The notes under the pieces were generated by a model. The model had not been told where the DNA came from. It did not search any database and saw only the letters and a list, made by a program, of their open reading frames with translations. DNA of 64,000 bases from Hansschlegelia beijingensis (lineage in GTDB: Bacteria > Pseudomonadota > Alphaproteobacteria > Rhizobiales > Methylopilaceae), in contig NZ_JACIDR010000006.1 in assembly GCF_014196425.1 (NCBI RefSeq), positions 62,001 to 126,000 of the forward strand, written 5' to 3'. Positions 17,965 to 26,946 of this stretch are shown here, in pieces. Each line of letters opens with the position of its first letter. The first letter of the stretch is position 1. The position numbers and the translations under genes were made by a program.

Positions 17965-18851
17965 TCCACGTTCTGGACCTGCTCGCGGAACTGCTCGACC
18001 ACGGCCTTGAGCTCAAGGCCGATCGCGGTCAGCGAGCGATCGTTCGACTTCGCGCAGAGAGTATTGGCCTCGCGGCTGAACTCCTGCGCCAGAAAATCCA
18101 GCCGGCGGCCGACGGCTCCGCCTTCAGCAATCAAGGCGCGCGCCGCCTCCACGTGCGCGGCCAGCCTGTCGAGCTCCTCGCGCACATCCGCCTTGGTGGC
18201 GAGCAGCACCGCCTCCTGGTGCAGACGGTCAGGGTCGAGCGCCGCCCCGCTCCCGACCAGCGCCGCCACCTGCTCCGCGAGCTTGCGTCGCACCGCCTGA
18301 GGCGCGCGGGCCGGACAGGCGTCCGCGCGCATCGTCAGTTCGGCGATCGTCGTGAGCCGCTGGTCGAGCGTGGCGGCGAGCGCCGCCCCTTCGCCCGCCC
18401 GGGCCTGCGCGAGAGCCTCCAGGGCGGCCCGGAAATCCGCGATCAGCGCCGCTTCGAGGCGCGCGCGGTGCTCAGGGTCGTCGCCGGCTTCGACGAACTC
18501 CACGACTCCGCGCTGCGCCAGCAGGCCGTCGACCGTCGGGGGCGCCGCGCCCGGCACGCGGGCGGCCACGGCGGCGGCTGCAGCCAGAACCGCCTGGAGC
18601 GCATCCTCGTTGATCCTGACCTCGGCCCGCGTCATCGCCCGGTCGAGCGTGAGCGACGCCTGCACCGCGCCCCGCTTCAGCAGCGCCGCGGCTTCTCCTC
18701 GAGCCGCCTGCTCGACGCCCTCATAGCCCTGGGGGAGACGAAACCGCAGATCCAGGCCTTTGGCGTTGACGCTGCGCAGCTCCCAGGTCCAGCGCGCGCC
18801 GTCCAGGCCGCCCGCTGCGCGCGCAAAACCGGTCATGCTGGCGAGGACCAT
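17961..18851 (-). CDS. yicC: YicC/YloC-family endoribonuclease
   Basis: YicC-family proteins are endoribonucleases involved in RNA turnover. The 296-residue protein begins MVLASMTGFARA, the family N-terminus, followed by WELRSVNAKGLDLRFRLP; the C-terminal DUF1732 part has DVREELDRLAAHVEAAR and RLDFLAQEFSREANTLCAKS. The ATG at 18851 is preferred over the one at 18866, because GGAAAGG stands just before it and family alignments start there. gmk follows with an ATGA overlap. Confidence 0.92.
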   Translation of the reverse strand: MVLASMTGFARAAGGLDGARWTWELRSVNAKGLDLRFRLPQGYEGVEQAARGEAAALLKRGAVQASLTLDRAMTRAEVRINEDALQAVLAAAAAVAARVPGAAPPTVDGLLAQRGVVEFVEAGDDPEHRARLEAALIADFRAALEALAQARAGEGAALAATLDQRLTTIAELTMRADACPARAPQAVRRKLAEQVAALVGSGAALDPDRLHQEAVLLATKADVREELDRLAAHVEAARALIAEGGAVGRRLDFLAQEFSREANTLCAKSNDRSLTAIGLELKAVVEQFREQVQNVE

Positions 18852-18960
18852 TGGCGACCTTTCCATCAGAGGAGGACGACGAGAGGCGTTCTTTGAGCAC
18901 AGAGCCGCCGCGACCGCGAGCGCGGACGACGAGAATCCCCAGCGCGCGCGGATTAATCGG

Positions 18961-20301
18961 CTAGGGCCGACGCGGCTTGCGGGGCTCGTTCTTGGACGGG
19001 GGCGTGGACGAAGAGGCGGCCGCGCCGGTCTCGTCGGGGTCGACCGCGCCGCCGGCTTCCGGCGCTTCGGCGGCGGCGTCGTCAGGCGTCAACCGATCGG
19101 CCGGCGCGCCGCTGGCGCGCTCCAGCTTCCGCCACTTCGCCACGTTGCGGTTGTGCTCGACGAGCGTCGGAGCGAAGGCGTGCCCACCGGTGCCATCGGC
19201 CACAAAGTAAAGGTCGCGGGTTTCGGGCGGCTGGGCCGCCGCCTTCAGCGCGTCCCGTCCGGGGTTGGCGATGGGCCCCGCCGGCAGTCCCGAAACCACA
19301 TAGGTGTTGTAGGGCGTCTTCGAGCGGATATCGGTGCGATTGAGGCTGCGGCCCAGCGTGCCCCGGCCGCCCACGAGGCCGTAGACGATCGTCGGATCGG
19401 ACTGCAGGCGCATGCCCTTCCTGAGCCGGTTCGCGAAAACCGCCGCCACCCGCGGCCGCTCCTCCGGGATGCCTGTCTCCTTCTCCACCAGCGAAGCCAG
19501 GATGATCAGGTCCTGGGGCGTCTTCACGCCGGGGATGGGCTTCCGATCCTTCCAGATCTGCGCCACCGCCTCCTTCTGATGCTGCTGCATGCGGGCGATG
19601 ACCTGCTCGCGCGAGGTGCCGCGCACGAAGTTGTAGGTCTCGGGCAGCAGGGTGCCCTCCTCGGGGATCTCCTTGATCTCCCCGGTCAGCAGCGGATGGT
19701 CGCGCAAGCGCTCGACGATCTGAAGACTGGTGAGGCCTTCAGGGATCGTGATCGGGTGCTCGATCGACTTTCCGGAGGCGAGGATGTCCATCGCCTCATG
19801 CATGCTGACGCGAGCCGGGAAGGCGTATTCGCCGAATCTCAGCCGATCATGCACGCCATAGGCCCGGACGCCGATCTCGAACACCCGGGGGTGCTCGATC
19901 ACGCCGGCGCGCTGGAGCGAGTCGGCGATGTCCGCCACGCCCTGGTTGCGCGCGATCATGACCGTGGTCTCGGCCGCGAGCGGGCCCGGGCGCTCGAAGA
20001 GCGACTTGCCGTAGTAGAGCGCGCCGCCGGCGCACAGCGCCAGCAGGCTGAGGAAGGTGAACAGACCGCTCAGATAGCCGACAAGCGCGCTGTCGCGCCG
20101 CCGACGCCGACGCTTGCCTGCGGCCGGGGAGACGGCGGGGCGCTCGACGCCGTCGGAAGCGGGAGCCGCAGCGTCGCCGCCGGCGGGCTGAGGCGACGGG
20201 TTCGAGGAGACGAGCCGCGGCCGAGGCGGAGGCGCGCCGGCGCCGCCGCTGGCGCCCCCAATGCTTCCCTTGGGATCCGGTGGGGCGCCCTCGCTCGACA
20301 C
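18961..20301 (-). CDS. mltG: Endolytic murein transglycosylase MltG
   Basis: MltG cleaves nascent glycan strands and is thought to set peptidoglycan chain length. The 446-residue protein has a Pro/Ala-rich cytoplasmic N-terminus ending in a block of six arginines, one membrane segment (about residues 75-97), a LysM-like portion and the YceG catalytic region with glutamate in ASLVEKETGIPEERP and the QSDPTIVYGL motif. A long Ala/Pro-rich tail follows. It starts at GTG (20301) behind GAGAGGAGG. It lies between fabF and yicC, the usual order. Confidence 0.93.
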   Translation of the reverse strand: MSSEGAPPDPKGSIGGASGGAGAPPPRPRLVSSNPSPQPAGGDAAAPASDGVERPAVSPAAGKRRRRRRDSALVGYLSGLFTFLSLLALCAGGALYYGKSLFERPGPLAAETTVMIARNQGVADIADSLQRAGVIEHPRVFEIGVRAYGVHDRLRFGEYAFPARVSMHEAMDILASGKSIEHPITIPEGLTSLQIVERLRDHPLLTGEIKEIPEEGTLLPETYNFVRGTSREQVIARMQQHQKEAVAQIWKDRKPIPGVKTPQDLIILASLVEKETGIPEERPRVAAVFANRLRKGMRLQSDPTIVYGLVGGRGTLGRSLNRTDIRSKTPYNTYVVSGLPAGPIANPGRDALKAAAQPPETRDLYFVADGTGGHAFAPTLVEHNRNVAKWRKLERASGAPADRLTPDDAAAEAPEAGGAVDPDETGAAASSSTPPSKNEPRKPRRP

Positions 20302-20402
20302 AGTCGGTCCTCCTCTCGCCAGGTCAGACGTCCGCCCTGGCGGTTCTCGCGCGAAGCTCGGCCGGGATTATGGCGAAAGCCGCCACGGCCGCCCGGAACG
20401 TG

Positions 20403-21668
20403 TCAGGCGGCGTAGCGCCGGAACACGAGCGACGCGTTGGTGCCGCCGAAACCGAAGGAGTTCGACAGGGCGACGTCGATGGACAGCGGCTTCGCCTTGT
20501 GCGGAACCAGGTCCAGCGCGGTCTCGACGGACGGGTCATCGAGATTGAGGGTCGGAGGCGCCACCTGGTCGCGGATCGCGAGCACGGAGAAGATCGCCTC
20601 GACCGCACCGGCGGCGCCGAGCAGATGGCCGATCGCCGACTTGGTCGACGACATGGTGATCTTGCCTGCGGCGTTGCCGACCAGCCGCGTCACGGCGCCG
20701 AGCTCGATTTCGTCGCCGAGCGGCGTGGAGGTGCCGTGGGCGTTGATGTAGTCGATCTCGCTCGGCTCCACGCCGGCGCGCTTCAGAGCCGCTTTCATGC
20801 AGCGGAAGGCGCCGTCGCCGTCCATCGCCGGCGCGGTGATGTGATAGGCGTCGCCCGACATCCCGTAGCCGACCACTTCGCCGTAGATCTTCGCGCCGCG
20901 GGCCCGCGCATGCTCGAGTTCCTCGAGCACCACGATGCCCGCGCCCTCGCCCATGACGAAGCCGTCGCGCAGCTTGTCGTAGGGACGCGAGGCGCGCTCC
21001 GGCTCGTCGTTGAACGCGGTGGAGAGCGCGCGGCAGGCGGAGAAACCCGCCACCGCGATCCGGCAGATCGGAGATTCCGCCCCGCCCGCGACCATCACGT
21101 CGGCGTCGCCGAGCGCGATGAGGCGCGAAGCGTCGCCGATCGCGTGAGCGCCGGTCGAGCACGCCGTCACCACGGCGTGGTTCGGCCCCTTCAGGCCATG
21201 ACGGATCGAAACCTGGCCGGACGCGAGGTTGATCAGCCGCCCAGGGATGAAGAAGGGCGAAATCCGCCGCGGCCCCTTGTCCCGAAGGATGTGGGCCGCC
21301 TCCTCGATGCCCTGGAGACCGCCGATCCCGGAGCCGATCAGCACGCCTGTGGCGCAGCGATCGTCCTCGGTCTGCGGCGCCCAGCCGGCGTCGGCCAACG
21401 CCTCTTCGGCCGCCGCCATCGCGAAGGTGATGAAATCATCGACCTTGCGCTGCTCCTTCGGCTCCAGAACCGCGTCCGCGTTGAAGGTGCCTTCGGAACC
21501 GTCGCCACGCGGAATCACGCCGGCGACCTTGGCGGGAAGATCGTCGACCTGGAACTGGTCGATCTTGCGGAGACCGCTCTCTCCCGCGATCAGCCGGCGC
21601 CAGACTGTCTCGACCCCGGCGCCCAGCGGGCAGACGATGCCGAGACCCGTGACGACGACCCGCCTCAC
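20403..21668 (-). CDS. fabF: Beta-ketoacyl-ACP synthase II
   Basis: FabF elongates acyl-ACP by condensation with malonyl-ACP. The 421-residue protein starts MRRVVVTGLGIVCPLG, carries the acyl-accepting cysteine in VVTACSTGAHAIGDA and the two histidines in NAHGTSTPLGD and SAIGHLLGAAG, giving a complete Cys-His-His site. It sits 59 bases downstream of acpP and about 100 bases ahead of mltG on the same strand. Confidence 0.96.
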   Translation of the reverse strand: MRRVVVTGLGIVCPLGAGVETVWRRLIAGESGLRKIDQFQVDDLPAKVAGVIPRGDGSEGTFNADAVLEPKEQRKVDDFITFAMAAAEEALADAGWAPQTEDDRCATGVLIGSGIGGLQGIEEAAHILRDKGPRRISPFFIPGRLINLASGQVSIRHGLKGPNHAVVTACSTGAHAIGDASRLIALGDADVMVAGGAESPICRIAVAGFSACRALSTAFNDEPERASRPYDKLRDGFVMGEGAGIVVLEELEHARARGAKIYGEVVGYGMSGDAYHITAPAMDGDGAFRCMKAALKRAGVEPSEIDYINAHGTSTPLGDEIELGAVTRLVGNAAGKITMSSTKSAIGHLLGAAGAVEAIFSVLAIRDQVAPPTLNLDDPSVETALDLVPHKAKPLSIDVALSNSFGFGGTNASLVFRRYAA

Positions 21669-21727
21669 GTCGTCGCCCCGAACGACAGAACCTCGTACAG
21701 CGTCATTCGCTTAGCCCTCGCTCAGGC

Positions 21728-21970
21728 TCAGGCCTGAGCGGCGTTCTTCTCGAGAAAGCGCGTCGCGTCGCCGACCGTCAGGATCGTCTCCGCCGCGTCG
21801 TCCGGAATCTCGCAGCCGAACTCTTCTTCGAACGCCATGACGAGTTCGACGGTGTCGAGGCTGTCCGCGCCAAGGTCGTCAATGAAGCTGGCGTTCTCGG
21901 TCACCTTCTCGGCGTCAACGCCGAGATGCTCGATCACGATCTTCTTCACGCGTTCGGCAATGTCGCTCAT
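21728..21970 (-). CDS. acpP: Acyl carrier protein
   Basis: This 80-residue acidic four-helix protein carries fatty-acid intermediates on 4'-phosphopantetheine at Ser37 of the DSL motif ([19 protein letters not shown]). The ATG at 21970 is the family start; the open frame continues upstream to 22192 but that part has no ACP similarity. A short hairpin, CCGGAC-AGTTTC-GTCCGG, lies in the leader near 22030. Confidence 0.97.
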   Translation of the reverse strand: MSDIAERVKKIVIEHLGVDAEKVTENASFIDDLGADSLDTVELVMAFEEEFGCEIPDDAAETILTVGDATRFLEKNAAQA

Positions 21971-22225
21971 CGTTCTCAATCCCTGGCTAGTTCCGTTCGG
22001 AAGATCGTCCCGCCGGACAGACGATCCGGACAGTTTCGTCCGGTCGCGATTCCCCCGGGCGGGCTTTTTGAAGGCGCAGCGCAGTCCGGGCAACGTTTTT
22101 TGTCGAAACCGTCGCCGGATGCGGAAAATAAAGCACGCCGAGCGGGGCGCTATCCCCTCAAGACGGCCGGGTTCGTAGCATGATCCCAACACCCGCGCCA
22201 GACGCCCGGCGCGGCTCGGAATCCG

Positions 22226-22963
22226 TCAGATCATCGCCATTCCGCCGTTGACATGCAGGGTCTGGCCCGTCACGTAGGCCGCTTCGCCGCTTGCGAGATA
22301 AACGGCGGCCGCAGCCACGTCCGGGCCGACCCCGAAGCGGCCCGCGGGGATGCGCTCCAGCGCTCCGGAGCGCTGCTTTTCATTGAGCGCGTCCGTCATC
22401 GGGCTCTCGATGAAGCCCGGCGCGATGCAGTTCACGGTGACGTTACGGCTCGCCACCTCGGCGGCGAGCGACTTCGACATGCCGATCAGCCCGGCCTTCG
22501 AGGCCGCGTAGTTGCCCTGCCCCGGGTTGCCGGTCACGCCAACCACGGAGGTGATTCCGATCAGCCGGCCATAACGGCGCTTCATCATGCCCTTCAGGGC
22601 CGCGCGATAAAGCCTGAACCCGGCGGCGAGATTGACCGCGATGACCTCCGCCCACTCTTCGTCCTTCATGCGAAGGAAGAGGTTGTCCCGCGTCACCCCG
22701 GCGTTGTGGACGAGGATGTCGAGCCCGCCCAGCGCGGCTTCGGCCTCGCCCGGAAGGGCGTCTACGGCTGCTTCATCCTTGAGGTTCGCGGGCAGCACAT
22801 GGGCGCGCTCCCCGAGTTCGGCGGCGAGCGCCTCCAGCGCTTCGCGCCGGGTGCCCGAGAGCGCTACCGTCGCCCCCTGGGCGTGCAGCGCGCGGGCGAT
22901 CGCCCCTCCGATGCCGCCGGTCGCGCCGGTGACGAGGGCGTAGCGGCCCGTGAGATCGAACAT
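22226..22963 (-). CDS. fabG: 3-oxoacyl-ACP reductase
   Basis: FabG reduces 3-oxoacyl-ACP with NADPH. The 245-residue SDR protein has the nucleotide motif TGATGGIG at residues 12-19 and the catalytic tetrad Asn111, Ser139, Tyr152 and Lys156 (NYAASKAG). The start at 22963 follows CCGGAGG. It begins 14 bases after fabD and precedes acpP by 255 bases, so acpP may also have its own promoter. Confidence 0.95.
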   Translation of the reverse strand: MFDLTGRYALVTGATGGIGGAIARALHAQGATVALSGTRREALEALAAELGERAHVLPANLKDEAAVDALPGEAEAALGGLDILVHNAGVTRDNLFLRMKDEEWAEVIAVNLAAGFRLYRAALKGMMKRRYGRLIGITSVVGVTGNPGQGNYAASKAGLIGMSKSLAAEVASRNVTVNCIAPGFIESPMTDALNEKQRSGALERIPAGRFGVGPDVAAAAVYLASGEAAYVTGQTLHVNGGMAMI

Positions 22964-22977
22964 GGCGGTCCTCCGGA

Positions 22978-23937
22978 TCAGACGACGGTCGCGAACAGGC
23001 CTTCGGCGCGGATGCGCTGGACGTCTTCGGGCGAGCCGACCGACTCGCCCGACGCTTCCGCGGCCACCCGCTTGACGAGGCCCGACAGGACCTTGCCCGC
23101 GCCGACCTCGATGAAGCGCGTGACGCCCGCGCCGGCCATGAACGCCATCGACTCGCGCCAGCGTACGGCGCCCGTGACCTGCTCGACGAGCCGGGCGCGG
23201 ATCGCTTCCGGATCGGTCAGCGGGCTGGCGGTGACGTTGGCCACGACGGGCGCGCGCGGGGCGCTGATCTTCACGCCGGCGAGCGCCTCGCGCATCGCCT
23301 CGGCGGCAGGCTGCATCAGCGCGCTGTGGAACGGCGCGGACACGGGCAGCAGCACGGCGCGCTTGGCGCCCCTCGCCTTCGCGATCGGCAGAGCGCGTTC
23401 GATCGCCGCCCTCGTTCCCGAGATCACCACCTGGCCCGGCGCGTTGTCGTTCGCCGCCTGACAGACCTCGCCTTCCGCCGCTTCCTCTGCGACGGCGCGA
23501 GCGGCGTCGAGGTCCAGCCCCAGCAGCGCCGCCATGGCGCCCTCGCCGACCGGCGCCGCCTTCTGCATGGAGTCGCCGCGAATCCTGAGGAGCCGCGCCG
23601 CGTCCGGCACCGCAAGGCTGCCGGCGGCCGCAAGCGCCGAATACTCGCCGAGCGAATGACCGGCGACGAACGCGGCGTGCCGCGCGACGTCCAGCCCGGC
23701 TTCCGCCTCCAGCACCCTCAGGGTCGCGAGGCTGACCGCCATCAGCGCCGGCTGGGCGTTGGCGGTGAGGGTGAGCTTGTCCTCCGGCCCTTCGAAGATC
23801 GTCGTGGAAAGCGACTCGCCGAGCGCGGCGTCGACCTCTTCGAACACCGCGCGGGCCGAGGCGAATGTGTCCGCGAGCGCCCGGCCCATGCCGACCTGCT
23901 GGCTTCCCTGGCCCGGAAAGATCAGAGCGATGCTCAA
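22978..23937 (-). CDS. fabD: Malonyl-CoA:ACP transacylase
   Basis: FabD loads malonate onto ACP. The sequence has the family start IALIFPGQGSQQVGMG, the nucleophile motif GHSLGEYSAL (Ser95) and the later SAPFHSALM histidine. No ATG precedes the conserved start. The best candidate is TTG at 23937, giving MSIALIFPGQ and 319 residues; a second TTG at 23970 would add 11 residues. Neither has a strong ribosome site, so the start is the uncertain part. fabG follows in the same unit. Confidence 0.92.
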   Translation of the reverse strand: MSIALIFPGQGSQQVGMGRALADTFASARAVFEEVDAALGESLSTTIFEGPEDKLTLTANAQPALMAVSLATLRVLEAEAGLDVARHAAFVAGHSLGEYSALAAAGSLAVPDAARLLRIRGDSMQKAAPVGEGAMAALLGLDLDAARAVAEEAAEGEVCQAANDNAPGQVVISGTRAAIERALPIAKARGAKRAVLLPVSAPFHSALMQPAAEAMREALAGVKISAPRAPVVANVTASPLTDPEAIRARLVEQVTGAVRWRESMAFMAGAGVTRFIEVGAGKVLSGLVKRVAAEASGESVGSPEDVQRIRAEGLFATVV

Positions 23938-24026
23938 AGCGCGTGTCCCGTGTAATGGAGGCGGCTGCAAAGCAGGCGCGCGCCCGGGCTGTCAAGCCAC
24001 GGCCCGCCGAGCGGGCGCGAGCCGCC

Positions 24027-24055
24027 TTGTCTTGCCGGCCCTGATCCTCTATACG
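24027..24055 (+). promoter_or_regulatory. Likely sigma70-type promoter of the rpsF operon
   Basis: TTGTCT (24027-24032), a 17-base spacer and TATACG (24050-24055) form a good -35/-10 pair for a housekeeping promoter. It would leave a leader of about 170 bases before the rpsF ATG. That is long enough to hold an S6:S18 autoregulatory structure, and a GGGC-TTT-GCCC hairpin lies around 24095-24115. No decisive S6:S18 motif was recognised. Confidence 0.5.
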
Positions 24056-24233
24056 CGCCGCTTCACGTCGTTCGGCTGGGGGCTGAACGGAGGGGCTTGG
24101 GCTTTGGCCCAGCCAGGATCGCAGGATCCGGCCTCCCGTGTCTCCGCCTTCGAGAAATCGTTCGGGCCTTTACGGGCTCGGAGGGCTTCGCGCCGAACGG
24201 CTGACGTCAACTGAACCCGAAGGTCCCGACCAC

Positions 24234-24674
24234 ATGCCGCTCTACGAACACGTCTTCCTGGCGCGCCAGGACGTGACGTCGCAGCAGGTCGAGGAGATGA
24301 CGGCCCAGTACACGCAGGTCCTGACCAGTCAGGGCGGCGAGGTCAAGAAGACCGAGTACTGGGGCGTGAAGCCCCTCGCCTACCGCATCAACAAGAACCG
24401 CAAGGCTCATTACACGCTGCTCAACATCGACGCTCCGGCCTCGGCCGTGGCCGAGATGGAGCGCCAGATGGGCATCTCCGAAGACGTCCTGCGCTTCATG
24501 ACCATCAAGGTCGAGGAGCTCGAGGAAGCCCCGTCGGCCATGCTGCAGCGTCGCGACCGCGACGATCGCGATGACCGTCCGGGCGGCGGCCGTGGCGGCC
24601 GCGAGGGCGGCGGCTTCCGTCGTGATCGCGAGGACCGCCCGCGTCGCAGCGAATCCGGACAGGAGGCGAACTGA
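24234..24674 (+). CDS. rpsF: 30S ribosomal protein S6
   Basis: S6 binds 16S rRNA with S18 in the 30S platform. Residues 1-100 form the standard S6 fold ([32 protein letters not shown]). Residues 105-146 are an Arg/Asp/Gly-rich tail, a known alphaproteobacterial type of extension. The ATG at 24234 is the family start; upstream in-frame codons lack similarity. The stop overlaps the rpsR start (TGATG). Confidence 0.96.
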   Translation: MPLYEHVFLARQDVTSQQVEEMTAQYTQVLTSQGGEVKKTEYWGVKPLAYRINKNRKAHYTLLNIDAPASAVAEMERQMGISEDVLRFMTIKVEELEEAPSAMLQRRDRDDRDDRPGGGRGGREGGGFRRDREDRPRRSESGQEAN

Positions 24675-24922
24675 TGGCCACCGCGACTTCCGGCGGCCAG
24701 CGCCGCCCGTTCTTCCGCCGCCGCAAGACCTGCCCGTTCTCGGGCGCCAACGCGCCGAAGATCGACTACAAGGACGTGCGGCTGCTGCAGCGCTACATCT
24801 CCGAGCGCGGCAAGATCGTGCCGTCGCGCATCACGGCGGTCTCGGCCAAGAAGCAGCGTGAACTCGCGCGCGCCATCAAGCGCGCCCGCTTCCTCGGCCT
24901 GCTGCCCTACGTCATCAAGTGA
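24674..24922 (+). CDS. rpsR: 30S ribosomal protein S18
   Basis: This 82-residue partner of S6 has the family segments [30 protein letters not shown] and the [27 protein letters not shown] ending, which is near-invariant in bacteria. Its ATG shares a base with the rpsF stop. A DUF2232 gene follows after 191 bases, then rplI, the normal alphaproteobacterial order. Confidence 0.97.
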   Translation: MATATSGGQRRPFFRRRKTCPFSGANAPKIDYKDVRLLQRYISERGKIVPSRITAVSAKKQRELARAIKRARFLGLLPYVIK

Positions 24923-25113
24923 TCTTTCGCGGGCGCTGAGCCCGCGATCCTGTCCCGGTTTTCGCGAGGCCCCGGCTTCGCTCTCCGCCGGGATCCCGCT
25001 CTCGCTTCCGCGCGGTCCGCGCGGAAGCCCTCTCCAAGGCGTCGGTTCCGGCCGGCGCCGTTGAGCCCGAAAGGCTCTAACCGCGCCACGCGCGGGACAG
25101 CAGGACGAAGCGC

Positions 25114-26082
25114 ATGCGCGGCTCTCCCCTCTTGATCGGCCTCGGCGCAGGAGCGACCTCCGCGCTGCTCTACGCCGCAGCCGCGTCGGGATCGCCGCTC
25201 GCCCTGCTTCTGCTCTACGCGGCTCCGCTTCCGATCCTGATCGCGGCCGCCGGCTGGCGCCATCTCGCGGGGCTCGTCGCCACCGTGTTCGGCGCCGCCT
25301 GCTTGGCCGTCGTGGTGGGCCCCAAGACCGCCCTCTATTTCACGATCGCCGTGGGACTGCCCTCCTGGTGGCTCGCCTATCTGGCTCTGCTCGCGCGCAC
25401 GGGCGAAGGCGGCGTCGTCGAGTGGTATCCCCCTGGCCGTCTCGTCATCTGGTGCGCCGCGATCGGCGCCCTGCTGGTGGCCGCCTCGATCCCCCTCGTC
25501 GCGACTTCGCTCGAGGAATATCGAGCGGCGTTGCGGGAGCTGTTCACCAAGGCGTTCGAGGCACGCGGCGGGACGCCCGGCCTGGTTCCGGACGCCGACG
25601 CCAAGCCGCTCATCGAGCTGATGACGGCGCTCGCGCCCAGCATGGCCGCAGGCTTCTGGACGGCGTCGTCGCTGTTCAACCTGTGGCTCGCGGCCCGCAT
25701 CGTGCGCGCCTCGGGCCGCCTTGTCCGCCCCTGGCCGGATCTGCGCCGCATCGCCTTCCCGAACAAGGCTTTCATCGGCCTCTTCGGCGGGTTCGCGGGC
25801 TCCCTGCTGCCCGATCTCGCCGGCCTCGTGGCGGAGCTGTTCGCCGGCACCTTCCTGATGGCCTTCGCGCTGCTTGGCCTCGCGGTGGTCCACGTCGTCA
25901 CCCAGGCGACGCCGGCGCGCGGCCTCATCCTCGTCGCGGTCTACGGGATGCTCGTGCTGCAGCCCTGGATTCTGCTGTTCCTCGCGGGGCTCGGCGTCGC
26001 GGAGCAGATCTTCGGCGTGAGACGGCGCTTCGGCGGCCCTCCCGGAGGCCCGCCCGCCACCGCCACCGCAAATCTTCCCTGA
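25114..26082 (+). CDS. DUF2232 (YybS-like) multispanning membrane protein
   Basis: This 322-residue hydrophobic protein has about eight membrane segments and no catalytic motif. It occupies the conserved place between rpsR and rplI held by DUF2232 proteins in Hyphomicrobiales, and the ending (LQPWILLFLAGLGVAEQIFG) fits that family. Its role is unknown. The tail is Gly/Pro-rich. rplI follows after 33 bases. Confidence 0.82.
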   Translation: MRGSPLLIGLGAGATSALLYAAAASGSPLALLLLYAAPLPILIAAAGWRHLAGLVATVFGAACLAVVVGPKTALYFTIAVGLPSWWLAYLALLARTGEGGVVEWYPPGRLVIWCAAIGALLVAASIPLVATSLEEYRAALRELFTKAFEARGGTPGLVPDADAKPLIELMTALAPSMAAGFWTASSLFNLWLAARIVRASGRLVRPWPDLRRIAFPNKAFIGLFGGFAGSLLPDLAGLVAELFAGTFLMAFALLGLAVVHVVTQATPARGLILVAVYGMLVLQPWILLFLAGLGVAEQIFGVRRRFGGPPGGPPATATANLP

Positions 26083-26115
26083 TCGCAAACTGAACGACCG
26101 AACGGAGACCGACCA

Positions 26116-26712
26116 ATGCAAGTCATTCTGCTGGAACGCATCGCCAAGCTCGGACAGATGGGCGACGAGGTGCGCGTCAAGGACGGCTACGCCCGCAACT
26201 TCCTTCTGCCGAACAAGAAGGCCCTGCGCGCCAACGCCGCCAACCGCAAGCTCTTCGAGAGCCAGCGCGCGCAGCTCGAGGCCCGCAATCTCGAGCTCAA
26301 GACCGAGGCCGAGAAGGTCGGCGAGAAGATCGACGGCACGGTGCTGGTGCTGGTGCGCCAGGCCGGCGAGACCGGCCAGCTCTACGGCTCGGTGTCGACC
26401 CGCGACATCGCCGAGTCGCTGACGAAGGAAGGCATGTCGGTCTCGCGCAACCAGATCGTGCTCAACGCGCCGATCAAGACCATCGGCATGCACCCGCTGC
26501 CGGTGCGCCTGCACCCCGAGGTCGAGGTGACGATCACCGTCAACGTCGCGCGCTCCGAGGCCGAGGCCGAGCGCCAGGCCGCCGGCGAGGACCTGAGCCG
26601 CCGCGAGGAAGGCCCGGCCTTCGAGACCTACGATCCGGACGCCGACGAGAACCGCGGCGGTCGCGACCGCGACGACAGCGAAGAGATGGCTGGCGACGAA
26701 GCCGAAGCCTGA
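26116..26712 (+). CDS. rplI: 50S ribosomal protein L9 with extended C-terminus
   Basis: L9 spans the 50S subunit near the L1 stalk and affects frame maintenance. The N-domain ([33 protein letters not shown]) and the long connecting helix are standard, and the C-domain ends near residue 150. A further 48 acidic and Arg/Gly residues follow, so at 198 residues it is longer than the common 149. A strong terminator stands directly downstream. Confidence 0.96.
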   Translation: MQVILLERIAKLGQMGDEVRVKDGYARNFLLPNKKALRANAANRKLFESQRAQLEARNLELKTEAEKVGEKIDGTVLVLVRQAGETGQLYGSVSTRDIAESLTKEGMSVSRNQIVLNAPIKTIGMHPLPVRLHPEVEVTITVNVARSEAEAERQAAGEDLSRREEGPAFETYDPDADENRGGRDRDDSEEMAGDEAEA

Positions 26713-26736
26713 TCGCTTCACGATCGTCCCTATTGA

Positions 26737-26764
26737 AGCGCCCGGCTCCCGGCCGGGCGCTTTT
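26737..26764 (+). terminator. Intrinsic terminator after rplI
   Basis: AGCGCCCGGC (26737-26746), a five-base loop and GCCGGGCGCT (26752-26761) form a perfect 10-bp GC stem running into TTTT. It closes the rpsF-rpsR-DUF2232-rplI transcript and separates it from dnaB. Confidence 0.85.
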
Positions 26765-26946
26765 CGTTCGCGCGGAGCGGCGCGACGATGGGCCGCCACG
26801 GTCAAGCGATTCGCGCGTCGATCACCGCCGCCGTTTCGGGACCTGTGGGAATCGGGGGCCGCGCGGGCTTCGGCCGCATCGAGGCGCGCCAACTCCGCGG
26901 GGCCTGTTAAGAGTTCGTCAACTCCGCCGCACCCAAGCCGGACGCC

